This document shows, in pieces, positions 18,423 through 27,904 of a stretch of 64,000 nucleotides of DNA (positions are counted from its first letter, which is position 1; each line of letters opens with the position of its first letter). Position numbers and translations under genes: made by a program. The notes beneath the pieces were generated by a model. That model was not told the DNA's origin and searched no databases. It was given only the letters and a program-made list of their open reading frames with translations. The stretch is from Brevibacillus borstelensis (lineage in GTDB: Bacteria; Bacillota; Bacilli; Brevibacillales; Brevibacillaceae), in the NCBI RefSeq assembly GCF_003710865.1, contig NZ_RHHO01000038.1, positions 167,949 through 231,948 of the forward strand, written 5' to 3'.

Positions 18423-19493
18423 ATGGCCCTACAGCTTGAGGTTTCATTAGCCACTGAAAAAAAGGAAAAGCCCGATTTCAACAAGCTGGGCTTTGGCCAG
18501 ATTTTCACCGATCACATGTTTGTAATGGACTATAGCGAAGGGAAGGGCTGGCATGATCCGCGTATCGTGCCGTATGCACCGCTCACGCTTGATCCGGCAG
18601 CCATGGTGTTTCACTACGGCCAGTCCGTTTTCGAAGGGTTAAAAGCGTATCGGACCCGGGAAAACAACATCCTTCTGTTCCGTCCGGACAAAAACATGCA
18701 CAGAATGAATGTGTCCAACGAGCGCATCGACATGCCGCAGATCGATGAAGCTTTCGTCCTGGAGGCATTGCGGGAACTGATCAAGATTGACCAGGACTGG
18801 GTTCCGTCCGCGCCGGGCACTTCTCTATACATCCGTCCGTTCATGATTGCCACAGAGCCGTATTTGGGTGTCCGTCCTTCTCATTCCTACAAGCTCGTCA
18901 TCATCCTCTCGCCGGTAGGGGCTTACTACGCTGGAGGCATGAAGCCTGTTAAAATCCACGTAGAAAGCAAGTACGTGCGGGCTGTCAGAGGCGGGACCGG
19001 GAACGCCAAAACAGCAGGCAACTACGCGGCCAGCTTGAAGGCGCAGTCTGAAGCCAAGGTTCTGGGCTACGAGCAAGTACTGTGGCTGGACGGCGTCGAA
19101 GGCAAGTACATTGAAGAAGTCGGCGCGATGAACGTCTTCTTCAAAGTCAAAGGGGAAATCTGGACGCCCGCATTAAACGGCAGCATTCTCGACGGCGTAA
19201 CGAGAAATTCCGTACTCCAGCTGCTCCGGGATTGGGGACTTCCCGTTCATGAAAAGCGCATCTCCATGGAGGAGCTGCAGCAGGCACACGCCAACGGCGA
19301 GCTGGAAGAAGCGTTCGGAACCGGTACCGCCGCTGTTATTTCCCCGATCGGAGAATTGAACTGGAACCAGCATCAAATGTTCATCAACGGTCAGGAAGTC
19401 GGCGAGCTGACGATGAAGCTGTGCGACACGCTGACAGGCATTCAGTACGGCGAGGTTGAGGACAAGTTCGGTTGGACAGTGAAGGTTTTATAA
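18423..19493 (+). CDS. ilvE: Branched-chain amino acid aminotransferase
   Basis: A 356-residue class IV PLP aminotransferase catalysing the last step of Val, Leu and Ile synthesis or the first step of their breakdown. The family signature is present: FHYGQSVFEGLKAYR near the N terminus, GGTGNAKTAGNYAAS, EQVLWLDG, the EEVGAMNVFF segment and GTGTAAVISPIG near the end. The 190-base gap before it has no T-box-like structure that I can recognise. A terminator follows at 19541. Confidence 0.95.
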   Translation: MALQLEVSLATEKKEKPDFNKLGFGQIFTDHMFVMDYSEGKGWHDPRIVPYAPLTLDPAAMVFHYGQSVFEGLKAYRTRENNILLFRPDKNMHRMNVSNERIDMPQIDEAFVLEALRELIKIDQDWVPSAPGTSLYIRPFMIATEPYLGVRPSHSYKLVIILSPVGAYYAGGMKPVKIHVESKYVRAVRGGTGNAKTAGNYAASLKAQSEAKVLGYEQVLWLDGVEGKYIEEVGAMNVFFKVKGEIWTPALNGSILDGVTRNSVLQLLRDWGLPVHEKRISMEELQQAHANGELEEAFGTGTAAVISPIGELNWNQHQMFINGQEVGELTMKLCDTLTGIQYGEVEDKFGWTVKVL

Positions 19494-19540
19494 AAAGAAG
19501 AAACACGGATTTGATCAATGGAATCTAGTGAAAAGCCGAT

Positions 19541-19584
19541 GGCACGGAAGCTCCATTTACTGGACTTTTGTGCCTTCTTTTTTC
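19541..19584 (+). terminator. Terminator after ilvE
   Basis: GGCAC (19541-19545) pairs with GTGCC (19570-19574), with an inner TCCA/TGGA stem, followed by TTCTTTTTTC. Confidence 0.7.
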
Positions 19585-19669
19585 ATGTATGGAATGGAAA
19601 TCCTGGGGCTAGAAAGAAGAATAGTCTTACTGAACGCTGCCAGTTGAGTGGCAGTGGAGGAGAAAGCAG

Positions 19670-20164
19670 ATGAAAATCGGTGTCGTATCAGATACTCACC
19701 TCCCCAAACGGGGACACACGCTCCCAAAGCCGCTAATCGAAGGACTGCGCGGAGTGGAGCTCATTATCCATGCCGGCGACTGGAATACCCTCCAGGTTTA
19801 CGAGGAGCTAAGCGAGATCGCCCACGTCGTCCGAGTATGGGGCAATACAGACGATGATCAAGTCAAAGCCCGGCTGAACCGGGTAGAAATCGTGGAAGCA
19901 AAAGGAAAGCGGATCGGCGTCGTCCACGGGGACGGAAAAGGAAAGACGACCCCGCAAAGGGCCGTCGATACATTCTCCGGTCAAACGGTCGATCTGATTA
20001 TTTTCGGCCACTCCCACATTCCGCTATGGGAAGAGAGGAACGGCATCCTGCTGTTCAACCCCGGTTCTCCGACAGACAAGCGAAAACAGCCGCTCTATAC
20101 GTATGGCATCGTGGAAATCGGGGCTGAAATAACGGCCAGGCATGAAGCTTACGAACAAAAGTAG
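19670..20164 (+). CDS. YfcE/MJ0936-type metallophosphoesterase
   Basis: A 164-residue protein with all calcineurin-like metal ligands in order: VVSDTH at residues 5-10, HAGDW, WGNTD, VHGDG and FGHSHIP, closed by LFNPGSPTDKR. This length and the NPGSP ending are typical of YfcE phosphodiesterases, which hydrolyse model phosphodiesters in vitro; the natural substrate is unknown. ATG 19670 follows GGAGGAGAAAGC. It stands alone between the ilvE terminator and the convergent small membrane-protein gene. Confidence 0.88.
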   Translation: MKIGVVSDTHLPKRGHTLPKPLIEGLRGVELIIHAGDWNTLQVYEELSEIAHVVRVWGNTDDDQVKARLNRVEIVEAKGKRIGVVHGDGKGKTTPQRAVDTFSGQTVDLIIFGHSHIPLWEERNGILLFNPGSPTDKRKQPLYTYGIVEIGAEITARHEAYEQK

Positions 20165-20179
20165 GCAGCGGTCAAGCGA

Positions 20180-20317
20180 TCAGGAAAACACCTTGATGAT
20201 CCAGTACACGATACGGCCGACGATGTAGCCGAGAAAGATCGTCCAGCCGATCTTGGCCCAGACGCTTAACCCTTTGACGTACTCACGCAAGCTTTTTCGG
20301 CGGGGAGGTTGGTTCAC
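20180..20317 (-). CDS. Small membrane protein overlapping the DMT exporter gene
   Basis: A 45-residue open frame starting with GTG at 20317, preceded by a strong ribosome site (AAAGGAGTGGA). The N terminus is basic (MNQPPRRKSLREYVKG) and is followed by a hydrophobic stretch rich in Trp, Ile and Val over residues 19-43, so it is probably a single-pass membrane protein with a cytoplasmic N terminus. It overlaps the last 35 bases of the upstream EamA transporter gene in another frame, which suggests translational coupling and perhaps a joint function. I do not recognise a family. Confidence 0.65.
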   Translation of the reverse strand: MNQPPRRKSLREYVKGLSVWAKIGWTIFLGYIVGRIVYWIIKVFS

Positions 20318-21224
20318 CGGATTCCACTCCTTTGGATGTTTGATTGTTGCGGATAAACAGGTAGATACCGGCCAGAATGATCAGACCGCCGACATACTGC
20401 GGCATGGTGACGACCTCTCCGAGGATAAAATAAGCGAGAATGGCAGTTCCGATCGGCTCGCCGAGAATGCCCATGGAGATCGTCGTCGTGTTCAGCCACT
20501 TGATGATCCAGTTCAGGATCGAGTGGCCAAGCAAGGTAGGGAACAGCGCCAGGCAGAAGAACCACCCCCAATTCGCTGCAGAATAGCCCGTGAGCGAATA
20601 CCCGAATGCCAGATCGTACGCCACCAGGATGACGCTCGTGATCGAGTAGACGACCAATGTATAGCTGAAGGAAGAAAGGTATTGGCGAATATACTGGGCG
20701 ATCAGCCAGTAGCCGGTAACAGTAGCGGCTCCGGCCAAAGCGAGGATGTCTCCCCACAGGGCCATGCCCCCGACGCGAAAGTCGCCCCAGCCGATGACGA
20801 AGCTGCCGGCGATGGCGAGCAGGCCGCCTGTCAGCGCGAGCGGGCGCAGCTTTTCCCCAAAGAAGAAGTACCCGCCGATAAAGGCGAACAGCGGCTGCAA
20901 GGTTACCAGGACAGTCGAGCTGGCTACGGATGTATAGTTGAGCGATTCGAACCAGAGCAAAAAATGGCTGGCCAAAAATGCGCCGGACAGTGCGCAAAGC
21001 AACCACTGCTTTCGCGGCATTCGCACAATTTCCGCTATGGCTCCCCGATTCCAGAACAGCAGCGGAAGGGTCAAGACGACCGAGAAAACGAGTCGGTAGG
21101 TCGCAATGATCGGCGAAGGCGCGTCAGACAGCTTGACGAAAATGGCAGATGTCGATATCGCTAAAACTCCGAAAAATAAGGCCAAATACGGAGGAAATAA
21201 AGGCTTGTCTAACGGCTTGTTCAT
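20283..21224 (-). CDS. DMT family (EamA) transporter
   Basis: A 313-residue protein with ten hydrophobic helices arranged as two EamA repeats of five. The first repeat begins LFFGVLAISTSAIFVKLSDAP and ends before GGYFFFGEKLRPLALTGGLLA; the second ends at LGEVVTMPQYVGGLIILAGIYLF. These proteins export or exchange amino acids, metabolites or drugs; the substrate is not predictable. A GTG at 21233 is in frame but overlaps the AGAGGTG ribosome site; ATG 21224 is better placed. Confidence 0.88.
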   Translation of the reverse strand: MNKPLDKPLFPPYLALFFGVLAISTSAIFVKLSDAPSPIIATYRLVFSVVLTLPLLFWNRGAIAEIVRMPRKQWLLCALSGAFLASHFLLWFESLNYTSVASSTVLVTLQPLFAFIGGYFFFGEKLRPLALTGGLLAIAGSFVIGWGDFRVGGMALWGDILALAGAATVTGYWLIAQYIRQYLSSFSYTLVVYSITSVILVAYDLAFGYSLTGYSAANWGWFFCLALFPTLLGHSILNWIIKWLNTTTISMGILGEPIGTAILAYFILGEVVTMPQYVGGLIILAGIYLFIRNNQTSKGVESGEPTSPPKKLA

Positions 21225-21349
21225 GGGAAGCACCTCTTGTCATAATCGCTCGCATGAATCTTATTGTACCTGCCTTGCGGAAAATTCACAATCGTTGTAC
21301 GATGCCAGATCAAGGATAGAATGGCCGGGTGAGAGGCAATTCTAACACT

Positions 21350-22096
21350 ATGAGAAAACGATGGCTGTTTTTGATGCTGAGCGCTTTCCTTCTTTTGCTG
21401 CCGGAGCCCGCTGCCGCAGTGCCGCTAACCAATGTCCAGGTCTTGATCGATGTGGGGCACGGAGGTGTGGATTCGGGAACATCTCACGGCACGATTTTCG
21501 AAAAAGAGATTAATCTGGAGGTGGGCAAACGCTTATATCGGATTTTGACCGAAAAGGGGTACAGAGCAGTCCTCAATCGGGATCGGGACGTTGCCTTGAG
21601 CGATGAAAATCAATGGTTGAACAATCCCTCCAGACATATCCGCGATTTGGCCCAACGACGACAGTTGGCCAAAGAGATCAGGCCACAGCTGATGATCAGT
21701 CTGCATGTCAATTGGTCTTCCGACGGCAGAAGACGGGGACCGGTGGTCATTTACCAGCAAAATGAACAAAGCTACTGGCTCGCCTCCCTGCTTCAGGATG
21801 CGATGAATCAGATGGCGAAGACAAACAGCCGACCCGTAAAGGGAAGGACGTACTATCTGCTTCGCCACGACTATTGTCCGACTGTCATTGTGGAGATGGG
21901 GTTCATTAGCAATTACGCTGACCGCACCATGCTGACCAATCCCGAGCAGCAGGAAAAGCTGGCCCGGGTGATCAGCGACGCTGTTGGCGAATACCTACTC
22001 CTGACGGGCGAGCTCGCCGGAGATGGCAGCCGTGCATCAATGGGAGAGCAAAAGCGCACCTGGTGGGAACGTTTATGGCATCCCGTTCGAAATTAA
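21350..22096 (+). CDS. N-acetylmuramoyl-L-alanine amidase (Amidase_3)
   Basis: A secreted peptidoglycan amidase of 248 residues. Residues 1-23 form a signal peptide (MRKRWLFLML, then a hydrophobic core and PAAA). The catalytic zinc domain begins VLIDVGHGGVDSG with the first His ligand, followed by FEKEINLEVGKRL (Glu ligand), SLHVNWSS (second His) and TVIVEMGFISN with the catalytic Glu. It cuts the bond between MurNAc and the stem peptide. The start is uncertain: GTG 21329 is in frame and neither candidate has an ideal ribosome site. It overlaps the convergent deacetylase-like gene by 24 bases. Confidence 0.88.
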   Translation: MRKRWLFLMLSAFLLLLPEPAAAVPLTNVQVLIDVGHGGVDSGTSHGTIFEKEINLEVGKRLYRILTEKGYRAVLNRDRDVALSDENQWLNNPSRHIRDLAQRRQLAKEIRPQLMISLHVNWSSDGRRRGPVVIYQQNEQSYWLASLLQDAMNQMAKTNSRPVKGRTYYLLRHDYCPTVIVEMGFISNYADRTMLTNPEQQEKLARVISDAVGEYLLLTGELAGDGSRASMGEQKRTWWERLWHPVRN

Positions 22097-22912
22097 CATG
22101 GAAATCGTTACAAACGACGCCTCCTTCTGTATCCGCGGTATGTACTCGGACAGGACGGAGGCCGTCTTTTTTCCCGGAGGCCCTACGTGGCCGATCGCAA
22201 TATGCACAGGTCCGGCTTTGCTGTCGATCCGTTTGCACAGCCGCTCCATCTGCCGGGTGATGTGCGACAAGGTGTAGACGTCATCCAGAAATATTCCGTT
22301 TTCCAGATAAGGAACGCCCAGCTCCTTTGCGATCTTTTGCGCCACGCTGCGTGCCGTGGTTTTGCTGTCCAGGTAAATGAGGCCGCGTTCCTTGCAAACC
22401 TGCAGGACAATTCGCATCACGCGCTCGTCTGCGGTCGCCTTGGAGCCCATGTGATTATTCATGCCGATTGCATGAGGAACGTCGTCAATCGCATTTTCCA
22501 CACGCTTGCGAATCTCCTCGTTGCTCATTTTCGTGGTAATCCCTCCTGGCCCCATCCAGGACGCCTTTCCTTTCATCGGCTCCATGGGCAAATGGACAAA
22601 CACATCATGCCCCTTTTCATGGGCAAGCTCCGCGTCCCGCTTGGTGCTCGGCAGAAAGGGCATGACAGCCACCGTCAAAGGCACGGGCAAAGCCAGGATC
22701 TCTTCTGTTCCCTCCATGTTGTTGCCAAAGTCATCGATGACAAACGCGACCTGATTGGCTTTTGGCCCAGAAACCGGCTTGAGCGGGGGACGTTCAATGA
22801 CATCCTGAGCACTTGTCGTTCCCGCCAACATACTGATGGACACGATCATGCTTGCAATCGTGAACGCGAGTGCTTTTTGCAGGCTTCCCCGTTTATCGAG
22901 TGTCATGTGCAT
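22073..22912 (-). CDS. Divergent polysaccharide deacetylase family protein
   Basis: A 279-residue secreted protein with a signal peptide at about 12-36. The YibQ/DUF610 branch of carbohydrate esterase-like proteins is recognisable from VAFVIDDFGNNMEGTEEIL, MPFLPSTKRDAELAHEKGHDVFVHLPMEP, the GMNNHMGSKAT block and YLDSKTT. Classical NodB proteins deacetylate chitin or peptidoglycan; activity in this branch is not established. ATG 22912 follows AAAGG by six bases. The 3' end overlaps the convergent amidase gene by 24 bases. Confidence 0.85.
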   Translation of the reverse strand: MHMTLDKRGSLQKALAFTIASMIVSISMLAGTTSAQDVIERPPLKPVSGPKANQVAFVIDDFGNNMEGTEEILALPVPLTVAVMPFLPSTKRDAELAHEKGHDVFVHLPMEPMKGKASWMGPGGITTKMSNEEIRKRVENAIDDVPHAIGMNNHMGSKATADERVMRIVLQVCKERGLIYLDSKTTARSVAQKIAKELGVPYLENGIFLDDVYTLSHITRQMERLCKRIDSKAGPVHIAIGHVGPPGKKTASVLSEYIPRIQKEASFVTISMLISNGMP

Positions 22913-23053
22913 CGCCAGCCTTTCTTTTTCCTCTTAGTGTGTGTCAGCCAGCCGCCGATTACCCGACTTGCTTGGCAACACCTGAGCTTTGCCGTTATCC
23001 GACCCCTATGGTAAGATGAAGGATAGCGAAAAAAGTGAGAGGGTGCGGACAAA

Positions 23054-25702
23054 ATGAGCCATTTGGTGTTGATAGACGGGAACAGTATCGCCAACCGGGC
23101 GTTTTACGCTTTGCCGCTTTTGTCCACATCAGCGGGATTGCACACAAATGCGGTACTGGGCTTTACCACCATGCTGCTCAAGGTGCTGGACGAAATGAAG
23201 CCGACCCATGTGCTGGTTGCGTTTGATGCGGGCAAGGTGGTGTTTCGCCACAGCGAGTTTGCCGAGTACAAGGGTGGCCGGAGCAAAACGCCTCCGGAAT
23301 TGTCGGAGCAGTTCCCGCTGATACGCGAGCTGCTGGACGCATTTTCGATCCAGCGGTTTGAGCTGGAAGGGTATGAAGCGGATGACATCATCGGCACCCT
23401 GACGCTCCGAGCGGACGAAAACAATTGGAAAACGACGGTTATCACCGGGGACAAGGACATGCTGCAGCTTGTTTCCGACAACGTCTCGGTCGCCTTGACG
23501 CGCAAAGGCGTGAGCGAGATCGAGATGTACACACCACAGGAAATCTCCGAGAAATACGGCCTGAAGCCGCTGCAGATCATCGATCTGAAGGGACTGATGG
23601 GGGACAGCTCGGACAACATACCGGGCGTGCCCGGGGTGGGTGAAAAAACAGCGCTGAAGCTGCTGCACGAATACGGTTCGGTCGAATCGGTGCTGGAGAA
23701 TATTGATAAGGTGTCGGGCAAAAAGCTGCAAGAAAACCTGCGGGAAAACGTCGACAAGGCCAAGCTGAGCAAGGCGTTGGCAACGATCATGCGCGACGCT
23801 CCGGTGGAAGTGGATGTGGAAGAGACCGCCTACGCCGGCTATACAGCCGATTCGGTTATTGAATTCTTTAAAAAAATGGAGTTCAAATCCCTTTTGCCCA
23901 AAGTAAAAGGAACAAGCAATGCGGTTGAGGGCGAGCAGCGGGATGCCGCTCCGTTTGCCTTCGATGTGGTCTACAGCGGGGATGCGGAACGCTTTGAGGA
24001 CAAGCTGACCTCGCCGATGGCGGTCTGCGTGGAGATGGACGGAGAAAATTACCACCGAGCGCCGATTTTGGGCTTCGGTCTTGCTGCAAAAGGCGTTTCG
24101 CTCTACATTCCTTTTGATGTAGCCAAGGAATGGTCCGCTTTCCGCCAGTGGCTGGCAGATGAAACGAAGGAAAAGTGGGTATTTGACGGGAAGCGCGACA
24201 CGGTCGGATTGGCATGGCACGGACTGGACATGGCCGGCATCGGCTTTGACATTTATTTGGCTTCCTACCTGCTCAATGCGGCAGAGAGCAGTCCGCAGGT
24301 GTCGGATATTGCCGTTCACTATGCGGATGTGCGGGTAATGCCGGACGAAGAGGTCTACGGCAAAGGAGCAAAGCGGCTCGTCCCGGAAACGGATGTACTG
24401 AGCGAACACGTGGCATTGAAGGCTGCCGCCATGTACCAGAGCGTACCGAAGATCAAAGAAGAGATGGGCGCAAGCAAGCTGGATGAATTGCTTGACCAGA
24501 TGGAAGGACCGCTCAGCCTCGTTTTGGCCACGATGGAAAAACAGGGGGTCAAGGTAAACGAGCAGCGGCTGCAGCAAATGGGTGAAGAACTGGACGCCCA
24601 GCTGGAGAAGCTGACCGGACAAATCTATGAATTGGCCGGCACGTCTTTTAATATCAACTCGCCGAAGCAGCTGGGGGAAATCCTGTTCGACAAGCTGGCC
24701 CTTCCGGTGTTGAAAAAAACAAAGACGGGGCCGTCCACCAGCGCCGACGTTTTGGAAAAACTGGCCCCTTACCATCCGATCATTGAGTCGATCCTTCACT
24801 TCCGTCAGCTCGGCAAGCTGCGCTCGACGTATATCGAAGGGCTGACAAAGGAAATCCATCCAGGCACGGGCAAGGTTCACACCATTTTCAACCAGGCGAC
24901 GACAGCGACTGGCCGCTTGTCCAGTACGGACCCCAACCTGCAGAACATCCCGATCCGTCTGGAGGAAGGACGGAAAATACGGGAGGCGTTTATCCCGTCC
25001 GAGGAAGGATGGTTCATGCTGGCGGCGGACTACTCCCAGATCGAGCTGCGGGTGCTGGCTCACATCTCGGGGGATGAGAATCTGATCGACGCTTTCCAAA
25101 AAGGAATGGACATTCACACGCGGACGGCGATGGATGTGTTTGACGTTTCCGAGGACGAGGTCACTTCTCTCATGCGGCGCCAAGCAAAGGCCGTCAACTT
25201 CGGTATTGTTTACGGCATCAGCGACTACGGCTTGTCTCAGAATTTGAATATTACCCGCAAAGAAGCCGGAGAGTTTATCGAGCGTTACTTCGCCGTTTTC
25301 TCCGGGGTCAAGCGATACATGGAAGACATCGTCAAGCAGGCCAAGGAAGACGGGTTCGTCACGACGCTGCTGAATCGCAGACGGTATCTCCCGGACATCA
25401 AGAGCAGCAACTTCAACCTGCGTTCCTTTGCAGAGCGGACAGCGATGAACACGCCGATCCAGGGTACGGCGGCTGACATTATCAAGCTGGCGATGATCCG
25501 CATGCAGGAGAGCTTGCAGGAAAAAGGCCTGAAGAGCCGCATGCTGCTTCAGGTGCATGACGAACTGATTTTTGAAGTGCCGACAGAGGAATTGGACATC
25601 ATGCAGCAGCTCGTCCCCGATGTGATGGAAAACGCCCTGAAGCTGGAGGTTCCGCTGAAGGTGGATGTCAACTACGGGCGAAGCTGGTACGAAGCCAAGT
25701 AA
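23054..25702 (+). CDS. polA: DNA polymerase I
   Basis: Replication and repair polymerase of 882 residues. The 5' nuclease domain covers 1-290 (LVLIDGNSIANRAFYALP, VAFDAGKVVFRH, EGYEADDIIGTL, GDSSDNIPGVPGVGEKTA). The central exonuclease-like domain (300-470) lacks the DxE metal ligands, as in Bacillus and Geobacillus enzymes, so it should not proofread. The polymerase domain (480-882) has motif A MLAADYSQIELRVLAH, motif B RRQAKAVNFGIVYG and motif C LLQVHDELIFEV. The order polA-mutM-coaE is that of B. subtilis. Confidence 0.97.
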   Translation: MSHLVLIDGNSIANRAFYALPLLSTSAGLHTNAVLGFTTMLLKVLDEMKPTHVLVAFDAGKVVFRHSEFAEYKGGRSKTPPELSEQFPLIRELLDAFSIQRFELEGYEADDIIGTLTLRADENNWKTTVITGDKDMLQLVSDNVSVALTRKGVSEIEMYTPQEISEKYGLKPLQIIDLKGLMGDSSDNIPGVPGVGEKTALKLLHEYGSVESVLENIDKVSGKKLQENLRENVDKAKLSKALATIMRDAPVEVDVEETAYAGYTADSVIEFFKKMEFKSLLPKVKGTSNAVEGEQRDAAPFAFDVVYSGDAERFEDKLTSPMAVCVEMDGENYHRAPILGFGLAAKGVSLYIPFDVAKEWSAFRQWLADETKEKWVFDGKRDTVGLAWHGLDMAGIGFDIYLASYLLNAAESSPQVSDIAVHYADVRVMPDEEVYGKGAKRLVPETDVLSEHVALKAAAMYQSVPKIKEEMGASKLDELLDQMEGPLSLVLATMEKQGVKVNEQRLQQMGEELDAQLEKLTGQIYELAGTSFNINSPKQLGEILFDKLALPVLKKTKTGPSTSADVLEKLAPYHPIIESILHFRQLGKLRSTYIEGLTKEIHPGTGKVHTIFNQATTATGRLSSTDPNLQNIPIRLEEGRKIREAFIPSEEGWFMLAADYSQIELRVLAHISGDENLIDAFQKGMDIHTRTAMDVFDVSEDEVTSLMRRQAKAVNFGIVYGISDYGLSQNLNITRKEAGEFIERYFAVFSGVKRYMEDIVKQAKEDGFVTTLLNRRRYLPDIKSSNFNLRSFAERTAMNTPIQGTAADIIKLAMIRMQESLQEKGLKSRMLLQVHDELIFEVPTEELDIMQQLVPDVMENALKLEVPLKVDVNYGRSWYEAK

Positions 25703-25867
25703 CGAGCAAGGAACGAACAAGGAACGAGGCGGAAGTGCCCAGGGCAACTGCAAGCCGGCAAGCCGAGGCCACTGCTGACACGGCAAGCCGGGTTCACTGC
25801 ATAAGAGACAAGCTGTGCTTTTGCTTTGCGCAGGCATGACAAACAGACAACAGGAGGAGGGAGAGCC

Positions 25868-26737
25868 ATGCCGGAATTGCCAGAGGTGGAGACGGTGGTG
25901 CGTACGCTGCGCCAACTCGTCTTGGGAAAAACAATCGGGAGCGTCAGCGTACTGCTGCCGCGAATCATCCGCAGACCGGACGATATGGAAGAGTTCAAAG
26001 CGATGCTCGTCGGGCAGACGATCCATGAGATCAAGCGTCGCGCCAAATTTATCCAGTTCATACTGGATCGGGACGTGCTGATCTCTCACCTGCGGATGGA
26101 GGGGCGCTACGGTCTTTACCGCTCGGATGAGCCCGTCGAAAAACATACACATGTGATCTTCCATTTTACCGATGGAACAGAGCTGCGGTATCGCGACGTC
26201 CGGCAGTTCGGGACGATGGATCTCTTTCCGCTCGGCAAGGAGACCGTAGAAGGTCCGCTTGCCAAGCTCGGTGTCGAGCCATTGGCAGAGGAGTTTACGC
26301 CAGAGGTGCTGCGCAGTCTGCTCAAGGGGCGGACAACAAAAATCAAGCCGCTTCTGCTGAACCAGGAATGTATCGTCGGTTTGGGGAATATTTATGTGGA
26401 CGAGTCCCTCTTTCGGGCGCGGATACATCCCGAGCGTCCCGCCGGAAAGCTGACCGCCCAGCAGGTAGCGAAGCTGCACGAGGCGATTGTAGCCACGCTC
26501 TCCGAAGCTGTCGAGCAAGGAGGCAGTTCGGTCAAGTCTTACGTAAACGGACAAGGCGAGATGGGCATGTTCCAGCAATCGCTACTGGTTTACGGACGCA
26601 AGGGAGAGCCATGCGTAAACTGCGGTACGGAAATCATCCGCTTTGTCGTTGGCGGAAGGGGGACGCATATTTGTCCCGCTTGTCAAAAGACGGCGGTCAC
26701 GCGAAAAAAAGGGGCTCAGCAGCCAAAAGGAGGGTGA
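25868..26737 (+). CDS. mutM: Formamidopyrimidine-DNA glycosylase
   Basis: Removes 8-oxoguanine and formamidopyrimidines and nicks the resulting abasic site. The 289-residue protein begins MPELPEVETVVRTL, so after Met removal Pro is the nucleophile and Glu the catalytic acid. The helix-two-turn-helix region includes LLLNQECIVGLGNIYVDESLF, and a C-terminal zinc finger has Cys pairs at CVNC and CPAC. An open frame extends to 25826, but ATG 25868 follows AGGAGGAGGGAGA. It is between polA and coaE and nearly abuts coaE. Confidence 0.96.
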   Translation: MPELPEVETVVRTLRQLVLGKTIGSVSVLLPRIIRRPDDMEEFKAMLVGQTIHEIKRRAKFIQFILDRDVLISHLRMEGRYGLYRSDEPVEKHTHVIFHFTDGTELRYRDVRQFGTMDLFPLGKETVEGPLAKLGVEPLAEEFTPEVLRSLLKGRTTKIKPLLLNQECIVGLGNIYVDESLFRARIHPERPAGKLTAQQVAKLHEAIVATLSEAVEQGGSSVKSYVNGQGEMGMFQQSLLVYGRKGEPCVNCGTEIIRFVVGGRGTHICPACQKTAVTRKKGAQQPKGG

Positions 26738-26741
26738 GCGG

Positions 26742-27344
26742 ATGATTCTTGGACTGACAGGAGGCATAGCCACTGGAAAAAGCACGGTTACGGCTATGCT
26801 TCGGGAGCAAGGAATACCTGTCATCGATGCGGATCAAATTGCCCGTGAAGTGGTTGAGCTGGGCAAACCGGCTTATGAAGCCATTGTTCGCCACTTCGGA
26901 AAAGAGATTTTGCTCCCAGGGGGACAGATCGATCGAAAAAAGCTGGGGGAAATTGTTTTCTCGGATGAAGCGGAGCGTCAAAAGCTGAATGCGATCGTTC
27001 ACCCTGAAGTCCGCCGCGTCATGCGCGAGGAGGCGGAGGCAGCGGAGAAAAACGGCGCCAAGATTGTGTTTATGGACATTCCGCTGCTTTTTGAAAGCAA
27101 GCTGCAGCATATGGTGGACAAGATTGTCGTCGTCTACGCCCCCGCCCATCTGCAATTGGCCCGGATGATGGAACGCGACGAATTTGAGGAAGAACAGGCG
27201 CAAAAGCGTTTGCGTGCGCAATTGCCGATTGAGCAAAAACGGGCTGATGCTGACTTTGTCATCGACAATACCGGTTCACGGGAAGAGACCGAGAAACAAG
27301 TAATCCAGCTGCTGGGCCGGTTAAAGGCGGAAACGGCTCCATGA
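26742..27344 (+). CDS. coaE: Dephospho-CoA kinase
   Basis: Phosphorylates the 3' hydroxyl of dephospho-CoA, the last step of coenzyme A synthesis. The 200-residue protein has the P-loop GGIATGKST at residues 7-15, the VIDADQIAREVVE Asp motif, the IVHPEVRR segment, DIPLLFES and a C-terminal ADFVIDNTGS motif. ATG 26742 lies after AAAGGAGGGTGAG; upstream in-frame codons belong to the mutM overlap. The stop overlaps the next ATG by four bases, so the transglycosylase is translationally coupled to it. Confidence 0.95.
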   Translation: MILGLTGGIATGKSTVTAMLREQGIPVIDADQIAREVVELGKPAYEAIVRHFGKEILLPGGQIDRKKLGEIVFSDEAERQKLNAIVHPEVRRVMREEAEAAEKNGAKIVFMDIPLLFESKLQHMVDKIVVVYAPAHLQLARMMERDEFEEEQAQKRLRAQLPIEQKRADADFVIDNTGSREETEKQVIQLLGRLKAETAP

Positions 27345-27904
27345 AAAGGAGCAAGCGAGCGGCAGTCTTTCTGTTTTTTTTGATGGCTGTTTTCTTCCTG
27401 ATCAATTCACCGATTGTCTGGAAATGGATGTACCCGATCAAATACCAAAAGGAGATCCTGGAGGCGTCCAGCCGCTATCAGGTAGACCCGTACCTGATCT
27501 TGGCAGTGATCCGCTCCGAAAGCGGTTTTGAGACGGACAGAGTATCGAGGAAGGGCGCCATCGGACTGATGCAGGTGATGCCTGATACGGCGGAGTGGAT
27601 CGCGGAACAAGCCGGTCTGGGGCCAGCGGATGAAAAGTATTTGTACGACCCGGTGACAAATATCAACATGGGCACGTGGTATCTCTCTTTTTTGGAGAAG
27701 CGGTATGAGGGAGACGTCGTGAAAGTGATCGCAGCCTACAATGCCGGACCGGGCAAGGTGAGCAGCTGGCTCATGCGGGAACAGTGGGACGGCAAGCGTG
27801 AGACGATCGAAGACATTCCGTTCGGGGAAACACGCCAGTACGTCCAGCGAGTCCTTTACTACCATGATCGATATCGGAGCATCTATACGGATCAATTGCA
27901 ATAA
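27341..27904 (+). CDS. Membrane-anchored lytic transglycosylase (SLT)
   Basis: A 187-residue protein with an N-terminal signal anchor (about 8-28) and a lysozyme-like SLT domain at 38-170. The catalytic glutamate is in VIRSESGFETDRVS, and the family motifs GAIGLMQVMPDTAEWIA, VTNINMGTWYLSFL and AAYNAGPGKV follow. It would cleave peptidoglycan glycan strands to form 1,6-anhydro-MurNAc ends. The ATG overlaps the coaE stop (ATGA). A terminator follows directly. Confidence 0.92.
   Translation: MKRSKRAAVFLFFLMAVFFLINSPIVWKWMYPIKYQKEILEASSRYQVDPYLILAVIRSESGFETDRVSRKGAIGLMQVMPDTAEWIAEQAGLGPADEKYLYDPVTNINMGTWYLSFLEKRYEGDVVKVIAAYNAGPGKVSSWLMREQWDGKRETIEDIPFGETRQYVQRVLYYHDRYRSIYTDQLQ

Noticed and set aside
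23129..26578. A 1149-codon minus-strand open frame opposite polA and mutM
   Set aside because: It is antisense to two highly conserved genes, has no family motifs, and arises from the codon bias of the sense strand. The same applies to long frames opposite icd (3582-5039), mdh (5082-6080) and the EamA gene (20253-21164).
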